A stretch of DNA of 13,057 nt from an uncultured Kiritimatiellota bacterium (GTDB lineage: Bacteria > Verrucomicrobiota > Kiritimatiellia > RFP12 > UBA1067). Below the pieces are notes generated by a model that did not search any database, was not told the DNA's origin, and saw only the letters and a program-made list of their open reading frames with translations. A program made the translations under genes and the position numbers. Position 1 is the stretch's first letter, and each line of letters starts with the position of its first letter. Below, one piece after another: positions 6,552 to 13,057 of the stretch. Where the stretch lies: positions 1 to 13,057 of the forward strand of contig CAKUGW010000088.1 of assembly GCA_934654805.1 (NCBI GenBank), written 5' to 3'.

Positions 6552-7837
6552 TTGCGCGCCCTCTTCCACGATTCGACAAGCGTGTGGTACTTGACGAGCA
6601 TGTTGTCGATGTAGAGCGGATCCTGCCGGCCGGCCTTCATCCAGCCGAGAAACGTCCGCACGACCTGCGAGAAGTGCGCCTCGTGGCCCACGTCGTACGC
6701 CTTCGGGTAGACGATGCGCCAGACGGACGGCTCGTCCGCCGGAACCGCCGCAACGCCCGGCCACGCCGTCGCGATCCGCGCAAGCGCGGCATCCAGCGCG
6801 GCCTTCGTCTGCGCCGCGTCGCCGCGCGAACGGACGTAGAGGACAGGCTTGAACCCCTCCTTCGCGCCCTGACGGATGAAGACTTCCGCCCGTGTGCCGC
6901 GCATCATCGAATCGTGGGTGTCGCCCGTCCCTTCCGGGGCGATGAAGTTCCAGATGACCGAGATCCTGCACGACACGCCCTTCAGGCGGTAGGTGAAGGC
7001 CCCGTTCGCCTCGCAGTCGAAGGCCGCCGCGACCGTTCCGCCCGTGGACGTCCTGTACTGTTCGGGCGTGATGCGCGTCGGCCACGTCCGCGCCGAGACG
7101 ATCTCGACGTCGTCCGTCGTGAGGCGCGTTTCGGGGAACGCCTCCCACTGGACGAGATCGACGAGATGGGTCGTCACGTCAACGAGCCCTTCGCCCTGGA
7201 CGCGCGTGTCGTAATACCATTCGGGACGCCGCAGGGGCGCGCCGTTCACGAGCTTGAAGAAGTGGTGGACGGATATCTTCGTGATGGCCGGGTCGTCCGG
7301 CGTTCCCCTCTCCTGCTCGCCGTAAAGGGCGCGGTCCTGCGTCAAGGCCCTCTGGAGAATCGCCGTGATCTCGTTCCGCTCGGTCATGATGTCGGCAAAG
7401 AGGAGGCCCCTCTCCTCGGCGAGCCGCGCCGCCCGCGCCGTTTTCTCGAACACGTCGGGCGTGATCGCCAGGGGCTTGTCGGCGAGGACGTTCACGCCCG
7501 CCTCAACCGCCGCGAGCGCATACTCGCCCTTGCGGTCGTTCTTCCCGGCGAGAACGACGAACGGCGCGTCGCCGAGCCTCCCGGCCTTCGCCGCCGCGAC
7601 GAAACGCTCGAGGTAGTCGCTGCCGCGATAGACGTCCTCCGTCCACGCCGTCGGGTTCGCCGTGCGCGCGTTGAAGTCCTCGACAAGCTTCAGGTGTGCG
7701 TCCAGTTCCGGCCCGTCTAGCGCAAACACCCGGGCGACGGGCGAGATGTCGGGGTACATCCGGTTCTGCACGAGCGCGGCATGGAAATGGCCGGGATCGA
7801 GCGTGACGAGACTTGCGGAGAGGAGAAGGGCGGTCAT
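6548..7837 (-). CDS. Gfo/Idh/MocA-family oxidoreductase, PF16490-like C-terminal type
   Basis: 429 residues. It resembles the conserved oxidoreductases of Bacteroidota and PVC bacteria whose first strand reads LDPGHFHAALVQ (13-24) and which carry the putative oxidoreductase C-terminal domain PF16490. Other family blocks are VYRGSDYLERF (69-79), VVLAGKNDRKGEY (94-106), NVLADKPLAI (116-125, Lys121-Pro122 matching the EKP motif), IMTERNEITAILQ (150-162), SVHHFFKLVNG (189-199), GEGLVDVTTHLVDLVQWE (215-232) and the tail DNMLVKYHTLVESW. By family it should bind NAD(P) and act on a sugar or sugar derivative; no substrate is known to me. The nucleotide-binding glycine motif is unusual, with PGHFHA where GxGxxG is expected. 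The start at 7837 is supported by ATGA overlap with the symporter stop and AAGGA at 7850-7846. No clear signal peptide; probably cytoplasmic. Confidence 0.85.
   Translation of the reverse strand: MTALLLSASLVTLDPGHFHAALVQNRMYPDISPVARVFALDGPELDAHLKLVEDFNARTANPTAWTEDVYRGSDYLERFVAAAKAGRLGDAPFVVLAGKNDRKGEYALAAVEAGVNVLADKPLAITPDVFEKTARAARLAEERGLLFADIMTERNEITAILQRALTQDRALYGEQERGTPDDPAITKISVHHFFKLVNGAPLRRPEWYYDTRVQGEGLVDVTTHLVDLVQWEAFPETRLTTDDVEIVSARTWPTRITPEQYRTSTGGTVAAAFDCEANGAFTYRLKGVSCRISVIWNFIAPEGTGDTHDSMMRGTRAEVFIRQGAKEGFKPVLYVRSRGDAAQTKAALDAALARIATAWPGVAAVPADEPSVWRIVYPKAYDVGHEAHFSQVVRTFLGWMKAGRQDPLYIDNMLVKYHTLVESWKRARK
6560..6567 (-). promoter_or_regulatory. Shine-Dalgarno GGAAGAGG that sets the nagA start
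   Basis: Reading 6567 to 6560 on minus gives GGAAGAGG, 8 nt before the ATG at 6551. It sits inside the end of the oxidoreductase gene and supports the short nagA start rather than an N-terminally extended one. Confidence 0.6.
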
Positions 7838-9348
7838 GGCCTGTGTCCTTCGATCTGGTTCATGAAAGCGTCGACCTCCGCCCGTTCGGACGGCGAGTCG
7901 CGGAAAAGAAGCGTGCCGAGCGTCAGCGAGAGGAGGGTCGCGAACGCGGTCGCCGGGAAGATCCACACCATCTCGCGCAGATAGGCGAAGGCGGGGACGG
8001 AGCCGACGGCAAACAGCGCCAGGCCGACGGCAATGCCGCCGACGAGTCCGCAGAGGCCCGACCGCTTCGAGAAGCGGCGCACGAGGATGCCGCACAGCAT
8101 CGGAATCGCGATCGGCGGAAGGGACACGCCGAAGACCTTGTTGGAGAGGTTGAAGAGGTCGTCCGCACCCTGCGCATACTGCATCACGAACGCGAGCGCG
8201 ACGACCAGCCCGCCCACCGCGACCGTGGCAAGGCGCGCGGCGACCATCTTCGCCTTCGCCGAGGGGGCCTTCGCGAACACGAGGTAAAGCTCGTTCGTGA
8301 CGACGGCCGCCGCCGCGTTGAAGTTGCCGGCCAGGGACGACATCGTCGCGGAGAACATCGCGGCGATCACCATGCCGATCATCCCGGCCGGCAGCACGGC
8401 GCGGCAGAGGATCGCATAGACGCCGTTCATCTCCGCGTCGGGGATGCCCGGCAGGAAGACGCGGGCCGCCATCGCGGGGAAGAAGAAGAGCGGCGGGCCG
8501 GCGAACAGGAGCGCCGCGACAAGGTACGCCGTCTTCCTGGCGTCGCGTTCGCTCTTCGTCGAATAGTACCGCTGGATGAGCGACCAGTTCGTCGAGAGCG
8601 TCGACCCGACGCAGCAGAAGAAGACGAGCATGTAGACCCACGTGTACTTCCCGGCGGTGAAAGCGAAGAAGCCCGCAGGGGCGCGCGCGAGGAAAACCCG
8701 GAAGCCGTATACGAGGCCCGTGCCGCCGTCCAGCCCGGCGAGGTGCCCAAGGCAGAGGAACGGCAAGGTCAGCACGACGATGAGGATCACGAGGAACTGG
8801 ATGAGGTCGCAGGTCAGCGTGGCCTTGAGTCCGCCCAGAAAGGTGTAAAGGACGATGATCGCCCCCGAAAGGCAAATCGACCAGAAGAGCGGGAATCCCA
8901 TGCCCACGCCGACGACCGTGCCGATGGCGAGCAGCTTGAGCGCATTGTCCAGGAGCTGCATCGGGAGCCCGAGGACAGCCAACGTCCGGCACATCGCAGG
9001 CGTGTAGCGTTCGGCAATGTAGTCGATGGGGCTTCCCTTCGCCGCGCGTCGCCAACGGACGGCGAGGAACCACGCGCCCAGCAGGACCGCCGGCACGGAG
9101 AGCCAGCTCACCGTCACGGGAACCCAGCCGAACTTGTAGGCGAGCGCCGAATACATGACGAACGCGAGCGCGGAGAAGCTGTTCATGTAGAACGAGACGC
9201 CCGCGAGCCACCACGGAACGGTCTTGTCGTTCCCGAAGAACTGGTCGGACGACGTCGACCGGCGGGTGTACCAGACGCCCACGCCGAGCATCACCGCGAA
9301 GAACACGGCGATGACGGCGTAATCGAGGATGGAGAGGCCCGTGTTCAT
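7834..9348 (-). CDS. Sodium:solute symporter (SSS family), likely amino-sugar importer
   Basis: 504 residues with about 13 hydrophobic segments. Examples are 10-26, 79-97, 121-147, 152-170, 183-200, 236-252, 272-294, 317-333, 369-388, 411-424, 432-450 and 460-482. The SSS core is clear: FFGNDKTVPWWLAGVSFYMNS (37-57 region), SPIDYIAERY (106-115), GGLKATLTCDLIQF (172-185), TNWSLIQRYYSTKSERDARK (253-272) and MFSATMSSLAGNFN (331-344). Ser337/Ser338 match the sodium-site serines of the family. Position between nagB and nagA points to sodium-coupled uptake of GlcNAc or a related hexosamine; the substrate is inferred from context only. The start is set at 9348 (MNTGLSILDY), 4 bp after the nagB stop. 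An ATG at 9450 would add 34 Arg-rich residues that are a shadow of the nagB 3' end. No good Shine-Dalgarno is seen, so translation is probably coupled to nagB. The end overlaps the oxidoreductase start by ATGA. Confidence 0.9.
   Translation of the reverse strand: MNTGLSILDYAVIAVFFAVMLGVGVWYTRRSTSSDQFFGNDKTVPWWLAGVSFYMNSFSALAFVMYSALAYKFGWVPVTVSWLSVPAVLLGAWFLAVRWRRAAKGSPIDYIAERYTPAMCRTLAVLGLPMQLLDNALKLLAIGTVVGVGMGFPLFWSICLSGAIIVLYTFLGGLKATLTCDLIQFLVILIVVLTLPFLCLGHLAGLDGGTGLVYGFRVFLARAPAGFFAFTAGKYTWVYMLVFFCCVGSTLSTNWSLIQRYYSTKSERDARKTAYLVAALLFAGPPLFFFPAMAARVFLPGIPDAEMNGVYAILCRAVLPAGMIGMVIAAMFSATMSSLAGNFNAAAAVVTNELYLVFAKAPSAKAKMVAARLATVAVGGLVVALAFVMQYAQGADDLFNLSNKVFGVSLPPIAIPMLCGILVRRFSKRSGLCGLVGGIAVGLALFAVGSVPAFAYLREMVWIFPATAFATLLSLTLGTLLFRDSPSERAEVDAFMNQIEGHRP
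7846..7850 (-). promoter_or_regulatory. Shine-Dalgarno AAGGA of the oxidoreductase gene
   Basis: AAGGA reads 7850-7846 on minus, 8 nt before the ATG at 7837, within the end of the symporter gene. It fixes the start in a frame that stays open for another 1.4 kb upstream. Confidence 0.6.
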
Positions 9349-9352
9349 CGGC

Positions 9353-10096
9353 TCATTTCGACAGGAGGGCCGCCGCCGGCGGATCGAGATAGAGTGCGCA
9401 GTCGGCGTGGGTCTTGAGCGCCGTCGCCGGAACCGTCGGGCTGACCGCATCCTCGACCGTGCGCTTCACGGCTTCGGCCTTGCGCGCGTCGGGCACGATG
9501 ACGACGATCGCCTTCGCCGCGAGAATCTGCGGCACCGTCATCGAGAATGCCTGCGTCGGCACGGCGGCGAGATCCGGAAACCAGCCTTCGCCGACCTGCT
9601 GACGGCGGCAGGTCTCGTCGAGGTTCACGACCGCATACGCCGCCTTCGTCTCGAAATCGGCCGGCGGGTCGTTGAACGCGATGTGCCCGTTCTCGCCGAT
9701 GCCGATGCAGGCGAGGTCGATCGGCTTTTCGCGCAGGGCCGATGCCAGCCGGGCGCATTCCGCCGCCGTGTCGGGCGCGTCGCCGCCCACGAACGTGAAG
9801 CCCTTCACCGGGCAGGGGAGCTTCGCGAGCAGGCGTTCCCTCAGGAAGCGGCGGAAGCTCGCCGGATGGTCGGCCGGAAGGCCCACGTACTCGTCGAGGT
9901 GGAAGCCGCAGACCTTCGACCAGTCGATCTCCTTGTGCGTGAGCAGCGCTTCGATGAACTCGAACTGGCTTGCCGCGCTCGCGAAGACGACGCGCGCCTC
10001 GCCGTTTGCGGCGATCGCCGCGCAGATTCGGGCCGCCGCGTCGTCCGCCGCGAGCCGCCCCATGTCGTTCTTGTCTTTTCCGATGATGGTTTTCAT
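9353..10096 (-). CDS. nagB: Glucosamine-6-phosphate deaminase/isomerase-like protein with altered active-site triad
   Basis: 247 residues, close to the usual 240-270. The canonical enzyme converts GlcN-6-P to fructose-6-phosphate and ammonia in the cytoplasm. Seen here: an N-terminal Rossmann-like fold; FHLDEYVGL with Asp68 (E. coli Asp72, the general base); phosphate-loop-like GIGENGHIAFNDPP at 132-145; VPTQAFSMTVPQIL at 179-192; and VVIVPDARKAEAV at 198-210 (Lys206). Relative to E. coli Asp141-His143-Glu148, the ring-opening triad reads Asn136-His138-Asp143, so two of three positions differ. I recall similar ENGHIAFNDP forms in other PVC and Bacteroidota homologues, which may be a subfamily with the same or a shifted substrate. 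Start: ATGA (10096-10093) overlaps the amidase stop, with AAGGA at 10110-10106. Partner of nagA four genes on in the same operon. Confidence 0.85.
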   Translation of the reverse strand: MKTIIGKDKNDMGRLAADDAAARICAAIAANGEARVVFASAASQFEFIEALLTHKEIDWSKVCGFHLDEYVGLPADHPASFRRFLRERLLAKLPCPVKGFTFVGGDAPDTAAECARLASALREKPIDLACIGIGENGHIAFNDPPADFETKAAYAVVNLDETCRRQQVGEGWFPDLAAVPTQAFSMTVPQILAAKAIVVIVPDARKAEAVKRTVEDAVSPTVPATALKTHADCALYLDPPAAALLSK

Positions 10097-11226
10097 GGCT
10101 GGTTGTCCTTTTTGTCGGTTGATGGCGATGCGCCCGGCGATGGGATTTCGCCGCTGACCGGGCCGCCGCGGAGGCGCACGCTCCGCGCGTAGTAGTCGTC
10201 CCAGAGGATCAGGCCGAACTCCCTGACGATCTCGTCGATGGGCTTCGCCGGGTCGTTCGAGAGGACCGTGACGGCCCCGACGGCGCCGGGATTGCGCATC
10301 TCGAAGCGGTCGCCGTACGTGTCGATGGCCTTCTGGATGCCGCCCCAGTTGTCGTCGAGGTGGATGACGCGGCAGTTCGTGTTGATCTTCGTCGTCGAGG
10401 TGAAGAAGTAGTTGTGGCTGTGCATCAGCACCTCGCCGGAGGGGCCGTCGATCTCCTTCGCGAGATTGCCCACGGTGCAGCTGACCAGATAGGCCCGGCA
10501 CGTGTAACTCCACACGCGGCGCCAGAAATCGCCGTCGTAGGCGCTCTGGAAGCAGATGACGTCGGGCTTCTCGCGGGCATACGCCTCGATGAGGTCGCGG
10601 AAGTTGAGGTCGAAGCAGGTCGCGAAGCCGACGCGCCCGAAGTCCGTGTCCACGACGACCGGACCCTCGCCCGGCACGATGGGGAACTCCTTCCACTCTA
10701 TTTCGGCTGGCGTCGGATACACCTTGTCGTACACGGCGATCACATCGCCTTCACGGTCCATGAAGAACGACGTGTTCCCGAACCGGCCGTCAGAACGTTC
10801 ACGGTAGGCATTGAACGAAAGATAGCACGCATGCTCGCGCGCATACGACTGGAACATCTTGAGGAGGCGGTCGCCGAATCGCCGCACGACCTGCCGTTTC
10901 TTTTCAGGACCGTATCCCCTGTAGGAGACGCACCCTTCCGGCAAGACCACGAGATCTGGCTTGTTGGCGATCTCGCGGTCCATCCACCGCTTCCAGTAGG
11001 CGAAGCAGCCCTCGGGCGTCGCGTCGCGAAGGTCCTTCGGGCCGACGGGGCGATCGGCGCCGATGATGGCGACCTTGATCTCGCGGCGGACGGTCTTGAC
11101 CGCCTTCTTCACCGGCACGGGGTCGCACCGGCCAGCCTCGTCCGCCGCACCGGCGCCGCCGGCCATAACCGACGCGCACGCCAGCAGCATGCACGACCCT
11201 ATCCGCCTTGTCATCGTCGTTCGCAT
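10093..11226 (-). CDS. Exported carbon-nitrogen hydrolase (nitrilase superfamily amidase)
   Basis: 377 residues. N-terminus: Arg-rich start, hydrophobic 9-21, then AGGAGAAD, so a signal peptide cut near AGA/AD (about residue 27) is likely; a lipobox reading LLAC (Cys17) is possible but its hydrophobic part is short. Residues about 50-320 form the nitrilase fold with the full triad: Glu97 in VVLPEGC, Lys168 in VYDKVYP, Cys204 in FATCFDLNF. Family members hydrolyse amides, carbamoyl or nitrile groups; the Cys environment does not tell me which. The last 25 residues are Ser/Pro/Lys/Asp-rich and look disordered. Start at 11226: AAAGG lies 7-8 nt upstream and the GH20 gene ends 13 bp before. Position between GH20 and nagB suggests an amide in an amino-sugar substrate is cut outside the cytoplasm, which is inference. 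Confidence 0.85.
   Translation of the reverse strand: MRTTMTRRIGSCMLLACASVMAGGAGAADEAGRCDPVPVKKAVKTVRREIKVAIIGADRPVGPKDLRDATPEGCFAYWKRWMDREIANKPDLVVLPEGCVSYRGYGPEKKRQVVRRFGDRLLKMFQSYAREHACYLSFNAYRERSDGRFGNTSFFMDREGDVIAVYDKVYPTPAEIEWKEFPIVPGEGPVVVDTDFGRVGFATCFDLNFRDLIEAYAREKPDVICFQSAYDGDFWRRVWSYTCRAYLVSCTVGNLAKEIDGPSGEVLMHSHNYFFTSTTKINTNCRVIHLDDNWGGIQKAIDTYGDRFEMRNPGAVGAVTVLSNDPAKPIDEIVREFGLILWDDYYARSVRLRGGPVSGEIPSPGASPSTDKKDNQP
10106..10110 (-). promoter_or_regulatory. Shine-Dalgarno AAGGA of nagB
   Basis: AAGGA reads 10110-10106 on minus, 9 nt before the ATG at 10096, inside the tail of the carbon-nitrogen hydrolase gene. The nagB frame stays open 600 bp further upstream, so this site and the ATGA overlap decide the start. 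Confidence 0.6.
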
Positions 11227-11239
11227 CGTCTCGCCTTTC

Positions 11240-13057
11240 TCATTTCCCGGTTTCCGTCTTGCCGTCGTCCGCGCACGCGCGCGCGGTCAAAGCCCAGAGC
11301 GCGTAGCGGACCCTCGTCGGCTTCGCCAAAAGCGTCAGGGAGGCAATCGCCTTCCCGGGATGCGGGTTCACCCATTCGTGCGCGTAGACCGTGCGGCCCT
11401 CCGCATCCGCCCAGGCGTAGCGCGCGTCGCCGACGTACCGTCCGTAGGGCGTACGCCCGGATCCGTTGACGCGCGGATCCACATCCCCCACGCTCCAGCC
11501 GTAGCGCACGACGAACGACGTCTCGGAGCCGTCGGCATACGCGACGCGCCACGTGGCGACGGGCAGGCCGAAGAGGGCGTTCCCGTTGAAGGTGTGGCCG
11601 TTGAACGCCGCCACGTCGGCAGGTTCGAGCGCGGCCGTCTGCCAGAAGACGAGCGAACTCGCGCGCCGACCGACCGCGAGCGCGTGCGGCGCGCCGTCCG
11701 CCGCGAGGACGCGCACGCGCGCCGCGCCGCCGGGCACGAGCGCGACGGGCACGCCGCCCACCGCCGTGCGCGCGGCGTCGTGCGACGAGGGAGCCGTCGC
11801 GTTGGCGCTTGAAGCGAGACTGACCGGGGCGAGGCGCGCGCTCGCCTGCGGAATCGGCTTGCGGCTCCAGCGCCGCATGAGGTAGTTGCCCCACGTCCCC
11901 AGGCGGTCGCCCGCGCTCTGCGGATAGGCGGGCGGCGCACCCCAGCCGTCCGCGCCCGCGAGCGCGATCGCCGCCGGCGAGTAGCCTTCGCTCGCGAGCC
12001 CGCGCGCGTTCGAGAGCCACCACCGGTCCACGTACATCGCGATGCCGTTGCCGACGAGGCCCGTCTGCCCGAAAGGGTCGTCGTTGTACGCCGTCATGAC
12101 GCGCCAGCTCTTCATCCCGCGCGCCTGCCAGAGCGGCAGCTCGTCCCAGTCGAGCGTCGACCAGTGGACGAGCTGGACGGACTTCGGCAGCCGGTCCGCG
12201 ACGAGCGCCCCCTTCATCTCGTTGTAGCCGTTGTGCTGCGAGGCGTACATGTCGGAGCACATCAGCATGTCGCAGCCCTGCGCGCGGCACCAGTCGTTGA
12301 CGCGCACGACGTGCTCGAGCAGAAGCTCGTTGCGCGGAACCCCCTGGCAGCGCGGACACGCCCGCCCGCTCTTGTCCCTGTCGCGCCAGCGCACCTCGTC
12401 GCCGCCCGTGTAGAAGTAGCCGGACGCGCCGCCGGGATTGTGCGCGCAGATCCCCGCCACCTCGGCCATGCGGGCGAAAAGAACCTCGTAGGTCTTCGGG
12501 TTGCGGACGCACAGGGACTGGTGGTCGCCGTTCTCGCTCAGGTCCATGTGGCGGCCGCCGTGCAGGAGGCTGTGCCACTGGTGGCCCGGCGACATCACGA
12601 AGGGCACGGCCTTCACCGCCACGCCGTTGAGGCGGTCGACCATGTTCGTCAGGTCGGCCGGCTGCCAGGCGCCGGGGCGGAAGCCCGATTCGGGATCGCA
12701 GGCGAAGCGGTAGCGGCCGACGGGATCGAGCGCGACGAGATTCATCCGCGCCGGATAGACGAAGCGCTCGAAGAGGTCGTCGAGAACGGACGGCGTGACG
12801 GCCTCGCCGTCGTCCGCCGCCGCCGGCAGCTGGAGGTAAAAGAGGCGGTTCGCGAGGCGCGGCCAGTCGACGACCGTGACGGCGCGCGCCGTCGCCGGGC
12901 CGGCGTCCCCCGTGGCGAGGTGAAGCGTGTCCATCAGCGTCCGCGCGCCGTTCATCAGCCCCGCCGCGTCCGCCGCGACGAGGTCGATGCCGTCCGCGCG
13001 CACGGCGAAGGCGTAGCCGTCGGCCCGCACGCGGTCGAAGTTGCGCACGAGCCCGAG
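11240..13057 (-). CDS. GH20 beta-N-acetylhexosaminidase, 5' truncated by window edge
   Basis: The frame is open to the window end; a GTG at 13048 lies inside the N-terminal beta-alpha domain (GYAFAVRADGIDLVAADAAG...GARTLMDTL), so the true start is outside. Numbering from that GTG gives 602 residues. GH20b-like domain about 1-55; catalytic barrel about 60-395. The barrel has His156 in PGHQWHS, the catalytic Asp217-Glu218 pair in YTGGDEV, and Trp296 in LVHWSTLDWDEL. The DE pair performs substrate-assisted removal of terminal beta-GlcNAc or GalNAc. Residues about 410-595 are a beta-rich C-terminal domain ending HEWVNPHPGK...LWALT. A CPRC pair (231-234) follows the catalytic Glu closely. It is the first visible gene of the operon, 13 bp before the amidase. 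Export signal cannot be judged. GalNAc versus GlcNAc preference is not readable from sequence. Confidence 0.87.
   Translation of the reverse strand, partial: LGLVRNFDRVRADGYAFAVRADGIDLVAADAAGLMNGARTLMDTLHLATGDAGPATARAVTVVDWPRLANRLFYLQLPAAADDGEAVTPSVLDDLFERFVYPARMNLVALDPVGRYRFACDPESGFRPGAWQPADLTNMVDRLNGVAVKAVPFVMSPGHQWHSLLHGGRHMDLSENGDHQSLCVRNPKTYEVLFARMAEVAGICAHNPGGASGYFYTGGDEVRWRDRDKSGRACPRCQGVPRNELLLEHVVRVNDWCRAQGCDMLMCSDMYASQHNGYNEMKGALVADRLPKSVQLVHWSTLDWDELPLWQARGMKSWRVMTAYNDDPFGQTGLVGNGIAMYVDRWWLSNARGLASEGYSPAAIALAGADGWGAPPAYPQSAGDRLGTWGNYLMRRWSRKPIPQASARLAPVSLASSANATAPSSHDAARTAVGGVPVALVPGGAARVRVLAADGAPHALAVGRRASSLVFWQTAALEPADVAAFNGHTFNGNALFGLPVATWRVAYADGSETSFVVRYGWSVGDVDPRVNGSGRTPYGRYVGDARYAWADAEGRTVYAHEWVNPHPGKAIASLTLLAKPTRVRYALWALTARACADDGKTETGK

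Noticed and set aside
5542..6579. 345-codon frame on minus overlapping nagA
   Set aside because: It runs in a different frame from nagA, is Arg/Gly-rich and lacks any motif, whereas nagA shows every metal ligand.
7838..9214. N-terminal extension of the oxidoreductase frame to an 888-residue protein
   Set aside because: The extra part is a shadow of the symporter gene; Shine-Dalgarno AAGGA, ATGA overlap and the family's usual first strand all support the start at 7837.
7813..9417. 534-codon open frame on plus opposite the symporter gene
   Set aside because: Its product is almost entirely Arg, Glu, His and Asp, the complement pattern of hydrophobic transmembrane codons; no domain or ribosome site supports it.
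9349..9450. Longer symporter start at 9450
   Set aside because: It would add 34 mostly Arg/Ser/Pro residues that overlap the nagB 3' end; SSS proteins begin close to the first membrane helix as at 9348.
10097..10696. Extended N-terminus of NagB
   Set aside because: The extension is read from inside the amidase gene in another frame and has no homology; the normal NagB length and start fit 10096.

Overview
The window is GC-rich (roughly two thirds G+C by eye) and densely coded, with eight protein genes, short or overlapping gene junctions and no RNA genes, insertion sequences or CRISPR that I can see. Gene content suggests a free-living or gut polysaccharide-degrading bacterium of the PVC group, most likely Kiritimatiellota, Lentisphaerota or Verrucomicrobiota. 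The pointers are LamG-domain surface proteins, an AXE1-type esterase joined to a GH5 glycosidase, a barrel-only NagA, a PF16490-type Gfo/Idh/MocA oxidoreductase and a PGB-LysM-YkuD L,D-transpeptidase. The lineage is an inference from family resemblance, not a proven placement.

Left part, plus strand (1-4610): the 3' portion of a large two-LamG-domain protein, then, 15 bp on and with a good Shine-Dalgarno, a 965-residue secreted enzyme. That enzyme carries an alpha/beta-hydrolase acetyl esterase (Ser336/Asp412/His442), a central beta-rich linker or carbohydrate-binding-like segment, and a C-terminal GH5 glycosidase (Glu785/Glu900). The pair looks like a small plant-polysaccharide (acetylated xylan, mannan or glucan) attack unit.

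Middle (4597-5630): an L,D-transpeptidase gene on the minus strand converges on the esterase/GH5 gene, and the two stop ends overlap by 14 bp. A perfect TATAAT lies 8 nt before its ATG with no Shine-Dalgarno, suggesting a nearly leaderless mRNA. The 98 bp between it and nagA holds that box and a GC-rich stem-loop.

Right part, minus strand (5631-13057): a compact six-gene operon read from right to left: GH20 beta-N-acetylhexosaminidase (5' end outside the window), exported carbon-nitrogen hydrolase, nagB-like deaminase, sodium:solute symporter, Gfo/Idh/MocA oxidoreductase, nagA deacetylase. Junctions are 13 bp gap, ATGA overlap, 4 bp gap, ATGA overlap, ATGA overlap, so translation is probably coupled. 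The simplest reading is release of terminal GlcNAc/GalNAc by GH20, sodium-driven uptake by the symporter, phosphorylation by a kinase not in the window, deacetylation by NagA, and deamination to fructose-6-phosphate by NagB. The amidase and the oxidoreductase have no place in the textbook route, so this operon may handle a modified or peptide-linked amino sugar. That is the best candidate here for something undescribed.
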